Source: Rhinopithecus roxellana (lineage: Eukaryota > Chordata > Mammalia > Primates > Cercopithecidae). Taken from it: DNA of 64,000 bases. The translations under genes and the position numbers were made by a program. The DNA lies in assembly GCF_007565055.1 (NCBI RefSeq), contig NC_044558.1, forward strand, positions 124,484,235-124,548,234. The letters run 5' to 3'. Positions 1 through 12,782 of this stretch are shown here, piece by piece (position 1 is the stretch's first letter; each line of letters starts with the position of its first letter). The notes beneath the pieces were generated by a model that had not been told where the DNA came from, searched no databases, and worked only from the letters and a program-made list of their open reading frames with translations.

Positions 1-202
1 TCCGTAAACACCATAAATCTCTGCATTTATTTATATCACCCTTACTTTCAGTATTATTTTGTCATTTTTAGTGTGCTAGTCTTACACATATATTTTTAAA
101 TTTATCCGTAAGCACTTTGTGCTTTTTAATTCAAATTTAGTTATATAACAATTTAGGATTTCAATTTCTATTTGTTTTTTGCTACAATGTAGAAATGTAA
201 TG

Positions 203-501
203 TATTTATTTATTTATTTATTTATTTGAGACAAGGTCTCACTCTGTTACCAGGGGAGAACGCAGTGGCACAATAACGGCTCACTACACTCTCCTGGACT
301 CATTGATTCTCCCACCTCAGCCTCTCAAGTAGATGGGACTACAGGCATATGCCACCACACTCAGCTAATTTTTTGTATTTTTTGTAGAGATGAGGTTTTG
401 CCGTGTTGCCCAGGCTAGTCTTGAACTCCCGGAATCAAGCAATCTGCCTGCCTTGGCCTCCCAAAGTGCTAGGATTACAGGCATGAGCCACCATGCCTGG
501 C
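203..501 (-). mobile_element. Alu (AluJ-like), antisense
   Basis: A full-length dimeric Alu in reverse orientation. A (TTTA)n tail at 203-227 is followed by the inverted right arm, the linker and the left arm, ending at the inverted Alu start near 501. Many differences from AluS/Y diagnostic positions suggest the old AluJ group. It sits inside the antisense L1M. The short open frame starting at 390 lies within this Alu and is not a gene. Confidence 0.9.
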
Positions 502-1088
502 TTGATTTTAAAATGGACTTATTTCCTGTGATCTTGCTAAACACAGTTATTTGTACTCATATATTTCTTTTAATCTTTTGTAACTGCCTATTTAGATAAT
601 TGTGGTGTGTGCAAATATAGACAGTTGTATTTATTTTATTTTAATCTGTATGCTTTTAGCTTTTTTTTTCCTTGCCTTATTTGGTAACTGGATATGATAG
701 AAAAATTCCTTGAAAAACACACCCTATTAAACTCACTCAGAAAGAACTAGAAAACCTAAATAGTTCCATATCTATTTCAAAAATAAACATATAGTTAAAT
801 ATTTTGGCTAGGACCTCCAGTACAATGTTGACTAGAAGAAGTGAGAGCCAACATCTTACCTTTCTTTCTGATATTCAGAATAATGCATTCAGTCTTTCAC
901 TGTTAAATATATTAGTGGTAGGTTTATTCCTGATGTCTTTTATCAGAATAAGGGAGTTTCCTCTTTTTCTTGTGCACTGAGAGATTTTCTTATCATGAAT
1001 AAATATTGAATTTTTTCAAATATTATTTCTACATCTGCCAAGGTAAATTAAAAAAAAAATGTTCATATGGTGAATTGTATTGATGTAT

Positions 1089-1717
1089 GTTTTAGTTAGT
1101 ATTCTCCAGAGTAACAGAACTGATAGAAGGTATACTTAGAGAGACACACGAGAATGGATTTATTAGGGGAAATGTCTCACTCAATTATGAAGTCTGAGTA
1201 GTCCCATGATAGCCCATCTGCAAGGTGGAGGATCAGGGAACATACTAGCTTGGCTCAGTCCAAGTCTAATGCCTTAGAACCAAAGAAGCTGTTCGTGCAA
1301 CTCACAGGCTGAGGTTGAAGGCCTGAGAGTCCAGGGGGCCACTGGTGCAAGTCCTAGAGTTCACAGGTCAGAGAATCTAGAATTCTTTCATACAAGGACA
1401 AAAGAAGGAGGGTATCGTGGTTCCAGAAAAAAGAAAAAGAACAAGAATTCACCTTTCTCTTTTTCCTCCATTCAGGCTCCCAACTTGGCATCTTATTCTC
1501 GGTCTCTGACTCACATTCATCTTCACCAAGAACACCCTCACGGACACACCTGGAGAAGCTCAATCATTCTAATCAAAATGAAAACCACCTGGAATTCCCT
1601 TTCAGCAGAAGAGGAATGGGTTCAGTTCCTACTGAAGCATTGAGAATAAATAACCCTTTACCAGCTACCCGAGTATTCCTTAATTCAGGTAAGTTTCATC
1701 CAAAATCAACCATCACA
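1089..1717 (-). mobile_element. MLT2-type (ERV-L) solo LTR, antisense
   Basis: The + strand begins with the characteristic inverted MLT2 end (TTAGT..ATTCTCCAGAG) and finishes with the inverted LTR start (ATCAACCATCACA). Between them is the repeated 'gtccaag / aggcctgag / ggtgcaag' pattern of this LTR. It interrupts the surrounding L1M, whose sequence resumes near 1735. No internal retroviral sequence adjoins it, so it is a solo LTR. One of three MLT2 LTRs in this window, all in the same orientation. Confidence 0.8.
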
Positions 1718-4157
1718 ACTTATTTTCAAATGTTGAGCTAGCTTTACATTCTTTAGATTAGGTCCTGCTTGTTCATGATGTATTGTACTTTTGTATCGAG
1801 CTAGATTTTATTTAAAATACTGTGAAGATTGTTTGAGCCCATGTTTATTAGGGATAGAGTTCTAATTTTTCATTCAGTATCTTTGTTTGGTTATGGTACC
1901 AAGTTAACATTGATCTCGTAAAATGAGTTGAGTAGCGTTTTCTTCTCTATATTTTGGAAAAGTTTTTGAAGGATTTATACTATTTCTTTCTTATAGATTT
2001 GTTTGAGCTTCCCAGTTAAGCCATCTAGTTTAGAGTTTTGTGTGTGTATGTTTGTTTAACACGTTTTGACTATTAATTAAATGTTTTAAATACAGAACTA
2101 TTTGGGTGATCGAGTTATTTTTAAGTGAATTTGGTAGATTGTGTCTCCAAGATTTTGTCTGTTTTATTTAACATAAAACTTATTGGCATAAAATCTTCCA
2201 TAATATGTTGTTTTATGTGTTAATGTAATAAATCTGTTGTGATGTTCCATCTTTAATTATTGACATTGGTAGTTTGTGTCTTTTCTCTTCTTCCTGACTA
2301 TTCTGAAGGGAGATTTATCAACTTTATGATCTTTTCATAAAGCTAATATTTGTTTTATTAATTTTTCTCCATTAGTTTTTTGAGTTTTTTCACTAATTTC
2401 TGCCCTTTTTTGTTCTTTCCTTTTGCTCATTTAAAATTTAGTTTATCCTTTTTCTAACTTTCTTAAGTTAGAAGCTTTATTGCTTTGAGACCATTGCTTA
2501 TTTTATTTTACTGGTATAAATTCTTTTCTCAATGTTAGTTTTACTGCATATTACTTTAAATTATTAAATTTCTTTAAACATTAGTTTCACTGCGTATTAT
2601 AGCTTTGAATTTTAATTTCACTAATGTTATCTAATTTATTTATTATATTTTCCTTGATCCATGGGTTATTTAGAAGAGTATAGTTTGATTTACACATTGG
2701 GACTTCACAGTAAAAATTAAAAAAAAAAAATTCCAAGTTTCATTTATTTAGGTTCAGGTAATAAAATTGTTATTGAATTCTTTTAAATTCATTGTGATTT
2801 GCTTCTCATCACAGAAAGAGTCCTGCTGAATGTTCATGAGCACTTGGAAAGAATGTATATTCGTCTATTGTTGGTAGAATGTAAATGTCAACTGCAAGTG
2901 GATTAAAAATACCAAATTTGTTATGCAATTTCTGATTTTATTTCTATTTTTATATGAATGATTGAGAGAAGAGTGTTGAAATCTAACTTTCTTCAGTTCA
3001 AATAGTTTTGCCATTTTGTATTTTGAAGCTATGATTAGATTCATACATTGATGTTTCTGTTGTTTTGATGAAATAGCTCTTTTATCATTATGTTATGTCT
3101 TCTTTTATCCCTGTGAATATGCCTCGTCTACTTTGCCTTATAAGAATATAGCCACTAGCATTTTCATAATATAACTAATTTCATTCTTTTCTTGTATTCC
3201 TATGTATGTGTTTCCACATAAGTATTTTTTTTGTAGGTTTTTCTTTTTTTTTGTAAGCAGCAAATAGTTTGATACTGCTTTTATATTCAATCTGATTATC
3301 TCTATTGTATAATTTATATGTTTCATTCATTTGCATTTAACGTAGTTGTTAATATGTTGAAATATCTTGCTTTCGTTATATATTTCTCTCATCTTTTCTT
3401 CATTGACTTTCATTTTTTTCTATTCTTCTGCCTATGTTTTGGAAAAATATTTTTTATGATTCTATTGCATCTCCACTATTCGTTCATTTGTCATACCTCA
3501 TTTATATTTTTATGTGGTTGCTTTAGGATTTACAGTACACATCTTTAAATTATTATAGTCTTTTTTAAATATTATTATGCCACTTCCCATCTAGTATAAG
3601 AACCTTACAACCATTTTATTTAATATTTACCATATTCACTGTTTTTGTTGTTATATATTCTACTGCTTGCTATAGTTGTTATAAAACCAATAATCATTGT
3701 TAGAATTTTTGCTCTGTACAATTGTCTTTTAAACAGGGAAGAAAGACTTAAATGTGTACTTTATTCATATACCTAGATTTTTAATAGTTCTGATATTCTT
3801 CACTTTGTGTAACTGTTTATTACTACATGCCTTCTTTCTGAAAATCTTTACTGTTTTTTATGGTGTAGATGTTCTGGTAATTAATTCTTTGAGGTCTTGC
3901 TCTTGTCTTAGAACAAAGTTTTTTTGGAATGTATCTTTGCTAGATACAGAATTGTAGGTTGATAGTTATTTTTTTGGCAATATTTCAAAGATTTTACTGT
4001 TGTCTTCTGAGCTACATAGTTTCTGATGAGAAGTTTACTGTAATTCTTATATTTTCCTTTCTGTATGTATTATTATTTTTTAATTTGGACATCTTCAATG
4101 TCTTTCCTTGCCTGTAGTTTCTATCAGTTTGACTAAACTGTCCCTTGATGTGTTTTT

Positions 4158-4358
4158 CTTTATATATATATATTTATATATGTGTTTATATATTTATATG
4201 TGTGTGTATATATATTCAGATATGTGTGTATATATATTTATATATGTGTATATGTTTATATATGTGTATATATTTATATATGTGTATATATGTTTATATG
4301 TGTATATATTTATATATGTGTATATATTTATATATGTGTATATATATTTGTATATATT
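4158..4358. repeat. TA/TG-rich microsatellite (TATATTTATATATGTG-like)
   Basis: About 200 bases of TA, TTTA and TGTG steps with a blurred period near 16-20 bases, inside the antisense L1M. The two overlapping Tyr/Ile/Cys-rich frames here are low-complexity shadows. The tract ends at the first of three copies of a short L1-derived word that form the palindrome listed next. Confidence 0.95.
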
Positions 4359-4473
4359 TAAGAAGCTCAGAGAAAATTATGTAAATTTAAGAAGCTCAGA
4401 GAAAATTATATATATGTAAGTAATTATACAAAATTATATATATATATAATTTTCTCTGAGCTTCTTAAATTTA
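4357..4473. repeat. Perfect 34-base inverted repeat plus a direct third copy
   Basis: Bases 4382-4415 are the exact reverse complement of 4440-4473, separated by a 24-base loop. The core of the arm contains GAAGCTCAGAGAAAATTA. A third, direct copy of this core lies at about 4357-4380. The right arm (TGAGCTTCTTAAATTT) fits antisense L1M sequence at this place, so it is probably the original and the two left copies were made from it. Confidence 0.9.
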
Positions 4474-5940
4474 TGGTTTGCTGTATTTCAGTAACTATGG
4501 AAAATTCTCAACTAATGTAGCTTTACCTTTATTTTTGCTTGTTCTTTCTCTACTGCTAAGCCTCCAGTTATATGAATGTTAGACCATTTGATATTTCTTT
4601 AGCTTTTGAATTTTCTTAATTTTGTTTCTTGCTATTATCTTGTATCTTTAAATTTTGGTTTGTGTAGATTTAGTGGGTCTTCAAGTTCACCATTACTTTC
4701 TTACTGGGTTCATTCTGATGATTAGCCTAAATAAGACATTTGCATCTCTGATATTCTGTTTTTATATTTAAAATTTTTAGTATTTTCATTTTATACTATA
4801 TTATAGTTTTCATATTTTCTGCTGAAATTCTTTATATGTTTGCATGTTGTCCACTTATTCCGTTAGATAGTTTCAGTGATTTAAATTAAGTTTCTATGTG
4901 GTAGCGTCAGCTTCTGAGCCTTCTCTGAGTTTAATTCCATTGACTGCTTTATCTCTTCACAACAGGTTTGGTTTCTTTCACCTGACTTTTTGTGGGTCTT
5001 CTAACTTTTTACTAATGCTAAATGTTGCATTAAAAGAGGAAGTAAATATAATTTATACCCAAATAATTTCATAATTTACAATCCAAATTTTTCTCAGCTT
5101 GTTATTATGGGGAGTTGAGTCAGTGCAGCCATTAGCTAAATTAGATTTTTGTGTTTTTTAACTTTTAGTGCACTAGAGACAAAAAACTGCTCATATGGTG
5201 GGCTAATGTTATCTTCTGTATAGTATGAGACCTGAAATACCCACATTTTTTCTTAGGGTTCCTCTTCCACCATCAGATTTTACCAGATGATTCAAATGTA
5301 TACCCTAGAATAGAACATTCTTCAACCTTACCTCCTCCCTCACAGAGAGCCTGTTCTGGTCTGCTATTTGGTTTGAGATTTATCATTGAGAAAGCTGAAG
5401 GAATTTTCTTGATTTTTTGCTTCATCCTCTTAGGCAGGTCTTCTTTATCTGTTTTGTGGATGCAGCCTTGTCAGTTTTTCTGCCCCGTCTCCATAAAAAC
5501 CTGATTTTTTAAAACAATCATACTCTTAGGGTAAAGATCTTTTAAAATAGCAAATCTCTTGTCTAATCCCCCAAATGGAAGTCATCTACAATGTATCAGT
5601 GCAGGATCCTTGGCTTGAGTGGTTTTCTGTCTTTCCTCTAATGTCAAATGGATTTTGGTTTTATCCCTCCCTAGTGCAGTAGATTTTTGCCTACTACCAG
5701 GACTGGCATGATTTCCTGCTTCTCTTCTAGTTGCTTAAGCCTTTTTTTTTTTTTTTTTTTTTTCTTTTTCTTGAGGGTGATCTGGGAAGTTGATAGGGTC
5801 TTATTCCTTTGTGAACCAAAAAGCGGCTTTCTCAGGCCTTCTGCTCTGCCTACATTCTTTCTTGTGACTACCAGTGGAGGCTCCCAAGAGCTGGTAAGCA
5901 CATTCAGAATTTTCTTGTGATGGGGACTCCCAGAGATTCA

Positions 5941-7012
5941 CAATTGCCACTTTAGTATCCATTAGGACTTTTAAAACTTATTAATATTTTGCAGTTCTTA
6001 AACTTGTTTTATGACAATATCTCTTCTTCCTGAGCTCTGAAAAATGTGAAACTTTTCATTTTGAGGTTCTGCCTCTTCTTAGATGAACATGTTACTCTAA
6101 GTCAGTTTAGCTGTATTCATCTCTTGCCTCAACTCTAATGGAATCAAGAAAAATTATAACTTTGTCGATTATCTGGATTTTTATTATTATTAGGCCAGAA
6201 TCAATGTTATTTTAGCTTTGTATATCATTAAAAAAAGAAGAAACTATAATTTACTTAATATTTATTTTCTAAATTTTTTCCTGAGCACTGCTAATGAAGG
6301 TTTTATCTCTTAATGCTGTTTTATTACTAGTGTCTCTGAAATATACCATGTGTTCTTGTTATATACAAACATTTGAACGCTTTAGGGATTTGCATAGCCT
6401 TCATGATAAATAGTAGATAAAGTCTTCCCTACTGACACATTTGTTTTCTTTCATGTCCAATTTTTTGCTTTTAAATTGCATTTTTGTATAAACACTATGT
6501 TAGTTCCTTTTTAGTAAGTATTTCTCTTATAAGGTGAAATATTCCTTAGTCATTCATGTTCATGGGAAGAATTAGGGCCAATTAGGGCCAATCTAGGTAG
6601 AATTCTGTCCATTCCTAACAAAGTTTCTCATAAGGGAAGATTGTACTTATGTGAGTTACTTTATCTTTTATTTCATCCGAATCCAGCAGAGATCAGGAAC
6701 TGCTAGGCTGTTCATGACTTTCAAATTCATCTGTAATACCAAATGTAAGAAGTCAATGTGATGTATTACTTAAACCTGCTTTTCCTAATTCTCCACGGAG
6801 AAAAAACAGGTACAGTGGAATTTTAAACATCAGCCTGTGCAGCCAGTTCTTACTGTTCAAAACATGGGTTGCTGATTTTTCCCCTCTGAGTGTGTATCAC
6901 ATAATTCTGAGAAGAATGACTGCAAGCCTTCTCTCCTAGCCTATCCCTACACTTTTTATTTCACTTCCATTGAATTTGAAAGTTCTTTATAATGTGTGTT
7001 ATATACAGAATA
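5941..7012. other. Unique AT-rich sequence, no feature recognised
   Basis: No repeat, exon or RNA gene is recognised. The only local structure is a perfect two-copy tandem of the 10-mer ATTAGGGCCA at 6571-6590. Confidence 0.6.
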
Positions 7013-7562
7013 TATTAGTTTTCTATTACTGTGTAACAAGGTACCACGATCTCAGCAACTTAAAACAAAAACAACATAAATTTATTATCTTACAGTTCTG
7101 TAGGTCAGAATCCTGGGCACACCTACAGTGAGCTCTTAGCTCAGGCTATCATCAGGATGAAATCAAGGTACTAGCAGAGACTGTTATCTTGTCTAAGATT
7201 CAGGGTCCTCCCAAGCTTACTGGTTATTGGCAGAATTGAGTTCCCTGCAGTTGTAAGACAGGTCCTCCTTTTGTAGGCTCTCTATATTATCCCTGCCATG
7301 TTTCCTTTTCCAAAACATGGTAGTTTTTTTTTTTCATTTGGGATTCTAGCAGAAGAATGCCTCTGATGTTTTACCTTTTTATAAAAACTCATCAAATTGG
7401 GTCAAGCCCATTCGGGAAAATTTCCGTTTGGTTAAAGTCAACTGATTAGTAACCTAATCATGGACGTGATGGTCTATCATATTCTCATAAGAGAATTAAA
7501 TAGGGTATCTATATCAGGAGGCAAGAATTTTGGTGAATGTCACAAAAGTCAGCCCGAACCAT
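7013..7562 (-). mobile_element. Ancient LTR-like repeat, antisense (MLT1-like, family uncertain)
   Basis: It starts with ATTAGTTTTCTATTACTGTG and contains AACTTAAAACAAAAAC, TTTATTATCTTACAGTTCTG and AGGTCAGAATCCTGGGCAC, a well-known antisense pattern of old mammalian LTRs. A homopolymer run of 9 T at about 7326-7334 interrupts it. It continues through TCAAGCCCATTC and GTAACCTAATCATGG to the right. The exact family cannot be fixed by eye. Confidence 0.55.
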
Positions 7563-8055
7563 AGATATTCCCATCTACTATAGAAGATAAAACTTAAGTT
7601 TTATTTTATCATTGATGAATTTATTTGGTATAATTTCTGAGTAAAGAAGAAGATAGCCTTTATTTTAAAACCAGAAATAAGAAGTACCTTTCAAACATGA
7701 AGTATATGAAGAATGTTTCCATAAAGTTTCCATATAATTGGAGAAAGAATAATAAACAGCCAGATTTTTGAAAAGAAATAGGTAGAAAATTTAAGGAAGA
7801 TTTAGAAGAATATGCTAAAAGCCTCAGATGTGAAAGAACTTGGCATTTTTAAGCAGGGTCCAGAATTAAATTAGGGAGTGAGTCACTTGCCATTGTTAGG
7901 GGAGAGTTCTCCAAAGACACTAAGTAAGCCTATGATAGGAATAAGCTTGAAATGTTCAATGAATGCACATAAGACGGATATTATTGGATCAGAGCTCGCT
8001 AGGGGAAAGGGGAGTGACAGGGCAAAAAATTACAGTGGACTATATGGAAATAACC
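7563..8055. other. Unclassified sequence
   Basis: AG-rich, with no recognisable repeat or gene. The 65-codon frame starting at 7878 runs into the MLT2 LTR and has no support as a gene. Confidence 0.5.
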
Positions 8056-8634
8056 TCTGTATTGGGGTTTTCTAGGGAACAGAACAAGTTGAAGATTAGA
8101 TAGATGACAGGACATTTATTAAGGGAGTTGGTTCATATGATTATGGAGGCTGAGAAGTCCAATGCTATGCCATCTGCAAGCTGAAAAGTGAGAGAATCTG
8201 GTGGCATGGCTCAGTCCAAGTCTGAAGGCTTGAGAAACGGGGCAGGCAACGGTGTAGCTCTCAGTCTGAGGCCAAAGACTTGAGAACCTGGGCTGCTGGT
8301 GCAAGTTCTAAAGTCCAAAGGCAGGAAAACCTGGAATTCTGGTGTCCAAGGGCAGGAGAAGATGGATGTCCAAGTTCCAGAAGAGATAGACAAAGAAAGC
8401 AAGTCAGGAAGAAAGAATTTGCCTCCTCTGTTTTTTCATTTTATATGTGCCCTCAGCTGATTGGATGGAGCCCATTCATACTGATGGGGGCAGATATTTC
8501 TTACTCATTCTATTAAGTCAAATACCAATATCTTTCATAAACAATCTCATAGACAATTCCAGAAATAATGCTTTACAAGATATCTAGGTATCTCTTAATC
8601 CAGTCAAGTTGACACGTAAAATTAACCATCACAA
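8056..8634 (-). mobile_element. MLT2-type (ERV-L) solo LTR, antisense
   Basis: It begins with the GGGGTTTTCTAGGGAACAGAA end, passes through TTATGGAGGCTGAGAAGTCC and repeated CTTGAGAA / GTCCAAG modules, and ends CAAGTTGACACGTAAAATTA then ACCATCACA. This is a near full-length inverted MLT2 LTR without internal sequence. Open frames in it on either strand are accidental. Confidence 0.85.
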
Positions 8635-11600
8635 CCTCATGAAGGATAATATAACTATTGATTGGAATTTTGAATTTGATATAAAGGTAATGGTACACAA
8701 TAAAAAAATTTAAACTGGTAAAAAGAGCATAATCAAATTAATGTGTTAAGATTATTTGGCTGATCCATGGATAACGGATTGATTAGAAAAAAGGCAAAGG
8801 TGAAGACTATTAGTAGATGACTAGAGGAGGCTATTTCACAGTCTGAGAGAAAGAAAAATTATGATAATTAGAATTATGGTAGAAATTGAATGATATAGAT
8901 AAATTTGGTGTATAGTTAAACTCTTCAGTTTTCTCTATTTTTAAATTGAGTATTTATTTTTTAATTCTTACGATTTGTTGATCAGCTGCTTTTGTATATT
9001 TATATATAATTTTATTGTTGCTATTTTTGTCTGTTTGCTATTTGGCTTCATATTTTGTTCATGGTATTTTTTAATAATGTCAAATCAATGCTTCTTTTAT
9101 TGGTGTTAATTTTTTATTGTTTAGAAACTGTACCACCACCTGTGCAATCTGTGATGTAAATTAAGATATGTCAGAGCACTTAAAGATACTATGACTATAT
9201 AATATATGACATAATTTACTGTGTATCTAAGTGAACTATAAACAAATAAAAATTATGCTATAGTATTTTGCTCTCACATGGGTATTTCAGTATTAAAAAA
9301 AAAACAAAGAAACTTTTGTTTTTCATCCTGGGCTTTTGACTAATACAAAATCTCACTTGATTGTTTTGGGTTTTCTTTCCTTTCCTTTTGTTCATAAGAA
9401 TAAAAGTTAAAATAGGGAGGATTAATTTTACTGAATTATGTACAACATACACACATAGTCTCTTTGATTTTAAAATACGCGTGTTTGAAAACGTGAACTT
9501 TATTGATTAACACTAGATGACAAAATAAAGAAAAATCTCAGTTTATATTACATGGGTGTTTCTGGTACCTTGGGACTCACAAATTAAAGGTTACTATGAT
9601 CTTCAGCATGGTGACCTTTAGAAAGAACTGAAAAGACTCATCTTTTCATTTAGGGCTTCACTTTGCAAATCCGTAAAGAATGTCCTAAGGTCAGGCTGGG
9701 AATCCTCAGCCCAGGAAGGAGGCAAATATATTTCCAATATTAACTGCAGTATTCTTTAAAAATGACAAAATAAGTCTAGGTATTATGAAAGTGACAAATG
9801 TGCTTGGGTATTTTTCTCTTTTGAAAATTATTAACTTCAGATACTAACATCTGTGGCCATTATAACTAAGAAGATGCTCCTCTCTTCGAGTTCTTTCTTT
9901 GAGTTCATTGATAAGAAGACCTCAGTTCTTTAATTGGAGATTATTGGAAGTAACATTTCCAGTATCTCTTTCCCACCTCCACTTCACTCTTCTTCCCAAG
10001 GAAATAGCAACTAATCTACTGATAGAAAGTTTTCCATCCTTCAGAACATTGCATGTACTAGGCATAGTTATGAGCCTGTCTCTCTCATAGTATCTGTATC
10101 AATAACAGGATAAAAGGAATAGTTATCTCTCACATTTATGGAGATGCTGCTTGTTGAAATGACCTCAGGAAAGATTCTGCTGTAGAGTAGAGAGAAAAGT
10201 GCTCAATAGTTTTTATTTGTCCCTCCAGGTTAATTTCTGACCCTTTCCTGTCCTGCTCACTGTCCTAGATCACATTATGATTCTCATATTCTCTAATTAT
10301 CTCACCTGGGTTTGGTGATAGGATATTAAAAGAGGAGAATGAAGTCAGTAATTTATTGTCCGAGTCCCTTCTCTACTTGCTTGTATTCCTATCCTTACAC
10401 TGAAGGGTACTGTTTCTCTCAAAGTTGCTTAACTTCTGTGACTCTGGTCCTCTGTGTTTTAACAAGTTTCCTTCCTTTTGTCCCTTTGGACATGGGCTGG
10501 TAACAGAAGATGCTACTGAGCCTAGGGATACTCTCTTTCTTTATATAATACCCTTAAACCTACATCTTACACACCTCTGCTAATAAGTAGTCTTTAAAAA
10601 ATAAAACCTCCTTTATCTATGTTTTAAGAGTGCCACCTCACACAGGATGGCTGTTATTCCATACAGCTTCCAAGAAGGAAAAATAGGTGTTTGAATTTAC
10701 CCTCTGTCAGCATTGAGATTCTCTTTAGCTTACCAACATGGGGAGTTTGGATTGTGTTTGATGACAAGAGCAAGCCTATTGCTATGTTTCATTTAAGAAC
10801 AATATTTGCAATGAGGCCTCACCCTCCAGAGGCTGTGATTAAGTTGTAAAGAAAGAGGGAAATGCCTTACAACTTGAGGTTCTATTTCCCAACTTTCTCC
10901 TCTGCTAACAAGTTCTGCTTATCAAAGCAGGACTAAATAGATAATCTAGGACTAAAAGCCAGAAATGTGAGATTGGATACAAGGCTATACATGGTAAGAA
11001 AACTACTACCTCCTTAATAAAATACAATTCAGATCCTCTCTTTTGGTAAACTAAGAAAACTCTCCACATTAATGAGAAAGCCTGGACCTTAATCTCCTCA
11101 CTCTGTTTCCCTAATGACTGGTTTCACCTTCTCACTGCCCTGGGCTTGGGGCAAAGGATGGCTCTTCTGCTTAGATCCAAGTTCATACTCTTTCTCCATA
11201 TTGCTAATGTGCATCTGAGACTAGGCTAGTCTAATTAAGTTCTAGACAGTTTACATTTCTAGGAATACAAAAAATAGCATGTAACTATGTAAATATGACA
11301 CAAAACATTTATCTCATCTTTAGTTTGGGGTAATTTACAGGCATATTTATTGACTGATTATGAATATGTCTACACTTAGAAGAGACTTTATTTTAGGATG
11401 ACTCTCAAGGTTATCTAGAAATTTTAAAATTGATACACTGGAGATTTACTCTAGGACATATTAAGGCATTTCTTATCCCTAGTTTAAAGTCTGTCTTTTG
11501 TCCAAATTAGAATCTCAAAAACAGAAACCTCTTTCCAGCTTAATTCTGAGGCCATTCCATTCTGAAACACAGCAAGCGTTCTATCCCCATAAGAACTTTA

Positions 11601-12028
11601 TCCTTACTGCTTCCTCAGCCCAGACTTTTTTGTTAGAAAAGTTGTCTTTGTGACTAACTCCACTTCAGAATATCATTGATCAACTTTTGAAAAATCTAAA
11701 CAAGAAAACCTCCCCTGAGAAAACCTCTCCTTCTGTAAATGAACATTCCCTTCTAGTTGTTCTTGCGTCCCTTCCTCTGCTATTCTTTGCTTCATATTAC
11801 TTTCTCTGTATTGTTGATTGATTAATTGATTATTTGTTTTCTCCACTAAAATGTATTTCTTCACAAGACAGAGACTCATTTGTATTCTAAAACTAGAGTC
11901 TGGTACACAATGTATCTTTAATACATATTTGTAGAAGGTAGGGGTAATCCAAAGTTGAGAAACAGGCTGTCATTAGAAAAATGGTAATTTTATAATGGTA
12001 TTAAAGACTGAGAAGTAGCAGGTTAGGT
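8635..12028. other. 3.4 kb of unique sequence with no recognised feature
   Basis: No Alu, L1, LTR or gene signature was recognised. It shifts from AT-rich (8.6-9.5 kb) to a somewhat more balanced composition (9.6-11.9 kb). No splice-flanked open frame stands out. This is the longest stretch of the window without a recognised repeat, so it is the best place to look for conserved non-coding sequence. Confidence 0.5.
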
Positions 12029-12436
12029 GTATTAATCAGAATTCTCCAGAGAAACAGAATCAGTGTTATGCATGTGTGTGTGGATGTGGATGTGTATTGG
12101 CTCGCATGATTGCAGAGGCTTGCAAAGTCTAAAATCTCATGGCGTTGGGTGGCAGACTGAAGATTCAGGGAACAATTGCAGTTCCAGTTCAAAGGCAGTC
12201 TGCTGGAAGAATTCCTTCTTACTTGGGGAAGGTCAGTCTTTGTTCTATTAAGGGCTTCAGGTGACCGGATGGGGCCTCCCCCACATCATGGAGGGTAATC
12301 TGTTTTACTCAAAGTCTACTGACTGAAATGTTAATCTAAGCCAAACCATACTTTAACAGGAACATTCAGAATAATGTTTGACCAATTATCTGGGCATGGT
12401 GGCCCAGACAAGTTGTCATGTAAGGTTTACCACCAC
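12029..12436 (-). mobile_element. MLT2-type (ERV-L) LTR, antisense, internally deleted
   Basis: It starts GTATTAATCAGAATTCTCCA, contains GATTGCAGAGGCTTG, TCAGGTGACCGGATGGGGCC and AATAATGTTTGACC, and ends CAAGTTGTCATG..CCACCACA. At about 408 bases it is shorter than the other two MLT2 copies, having lost part of the repeated middle modules. Bases 12081-12104 hold a small TGGATGTG-type repeat. Confidence 0.8.
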
Positions 12437-12782
12437 AGTAGGCTTGGGGCAATAGCCATGATTATACCTGAGGTAGATCCAAGAATATGAAATCAAATTA
12501 GCTTTTAACACAGGCTTGGCAAAGCAAAAGTAGTAGGCAAATGTAGTCTTCATAAGCTGAGCTGTAATAACAAAGATACTCTTAAAATATAGTGACTGAA
12601 ATAAAACAAGAGTGTGTCACTCTTTCCCACAACATTTCAGAAAGGTTAAGCAGATTCTGCTCTAAAAGTTCATTCAGGAACCTAAGCTGGCAGGTTGAGG
12701 TTGGCACTACTCAAGCTCTGTTGTCAACATGCAGTTTCTATTTCTGTACTTAAGGTTGCTTATCTGATTCTACTCATCACAA
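12437..12782. other. Unclassified; possible old antisense LTR fragment
   Basis: Bases about 12555-12780 contain GAGCTGTAATAACAAAGATA, a phrase seen in antisense ancient LTRs, followed by sequence compatible with their interior. The match is too weak for a family name. The rest is unassigned. Confidence 0.35.

Larger units (their letters stand above)
1..5940 (-). mobile_element. Old L1M LINE, antisense, interrupted; window starts inside it
   Basis: The + strand is T-rich and reads as the reverse complement of an old L1. From left to right it passes backwards through the ORF2 reverse-transcriptase region (to about 2.5 kb), the ORF2 endonuclease region (about 2.6-3.6 kb), the end of ORF1 (about 3.9-4.1 kb) and 5'-end sequence (about 4.6-5.9 kb). 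L1 sequence matches on both sides of the AluJ at 203-501 and of the MLT2 LTR at 1089-1717, so both inserted into a pre-existing L1. No ORF survives. The 5' boundary near 5.7-5.95 kb is uncertain. A run of 22 T lies at 5742-5763. Divergence looks high, consistent with an L1M (pre-primate) subfamily. Confidence 0.8.

Noticed and set aside
4108..4419. 103-codon and 79-codon Tyr/Ile/Cys-rich frames
   Set aside because: Pure TA/TG microsatellite translation.
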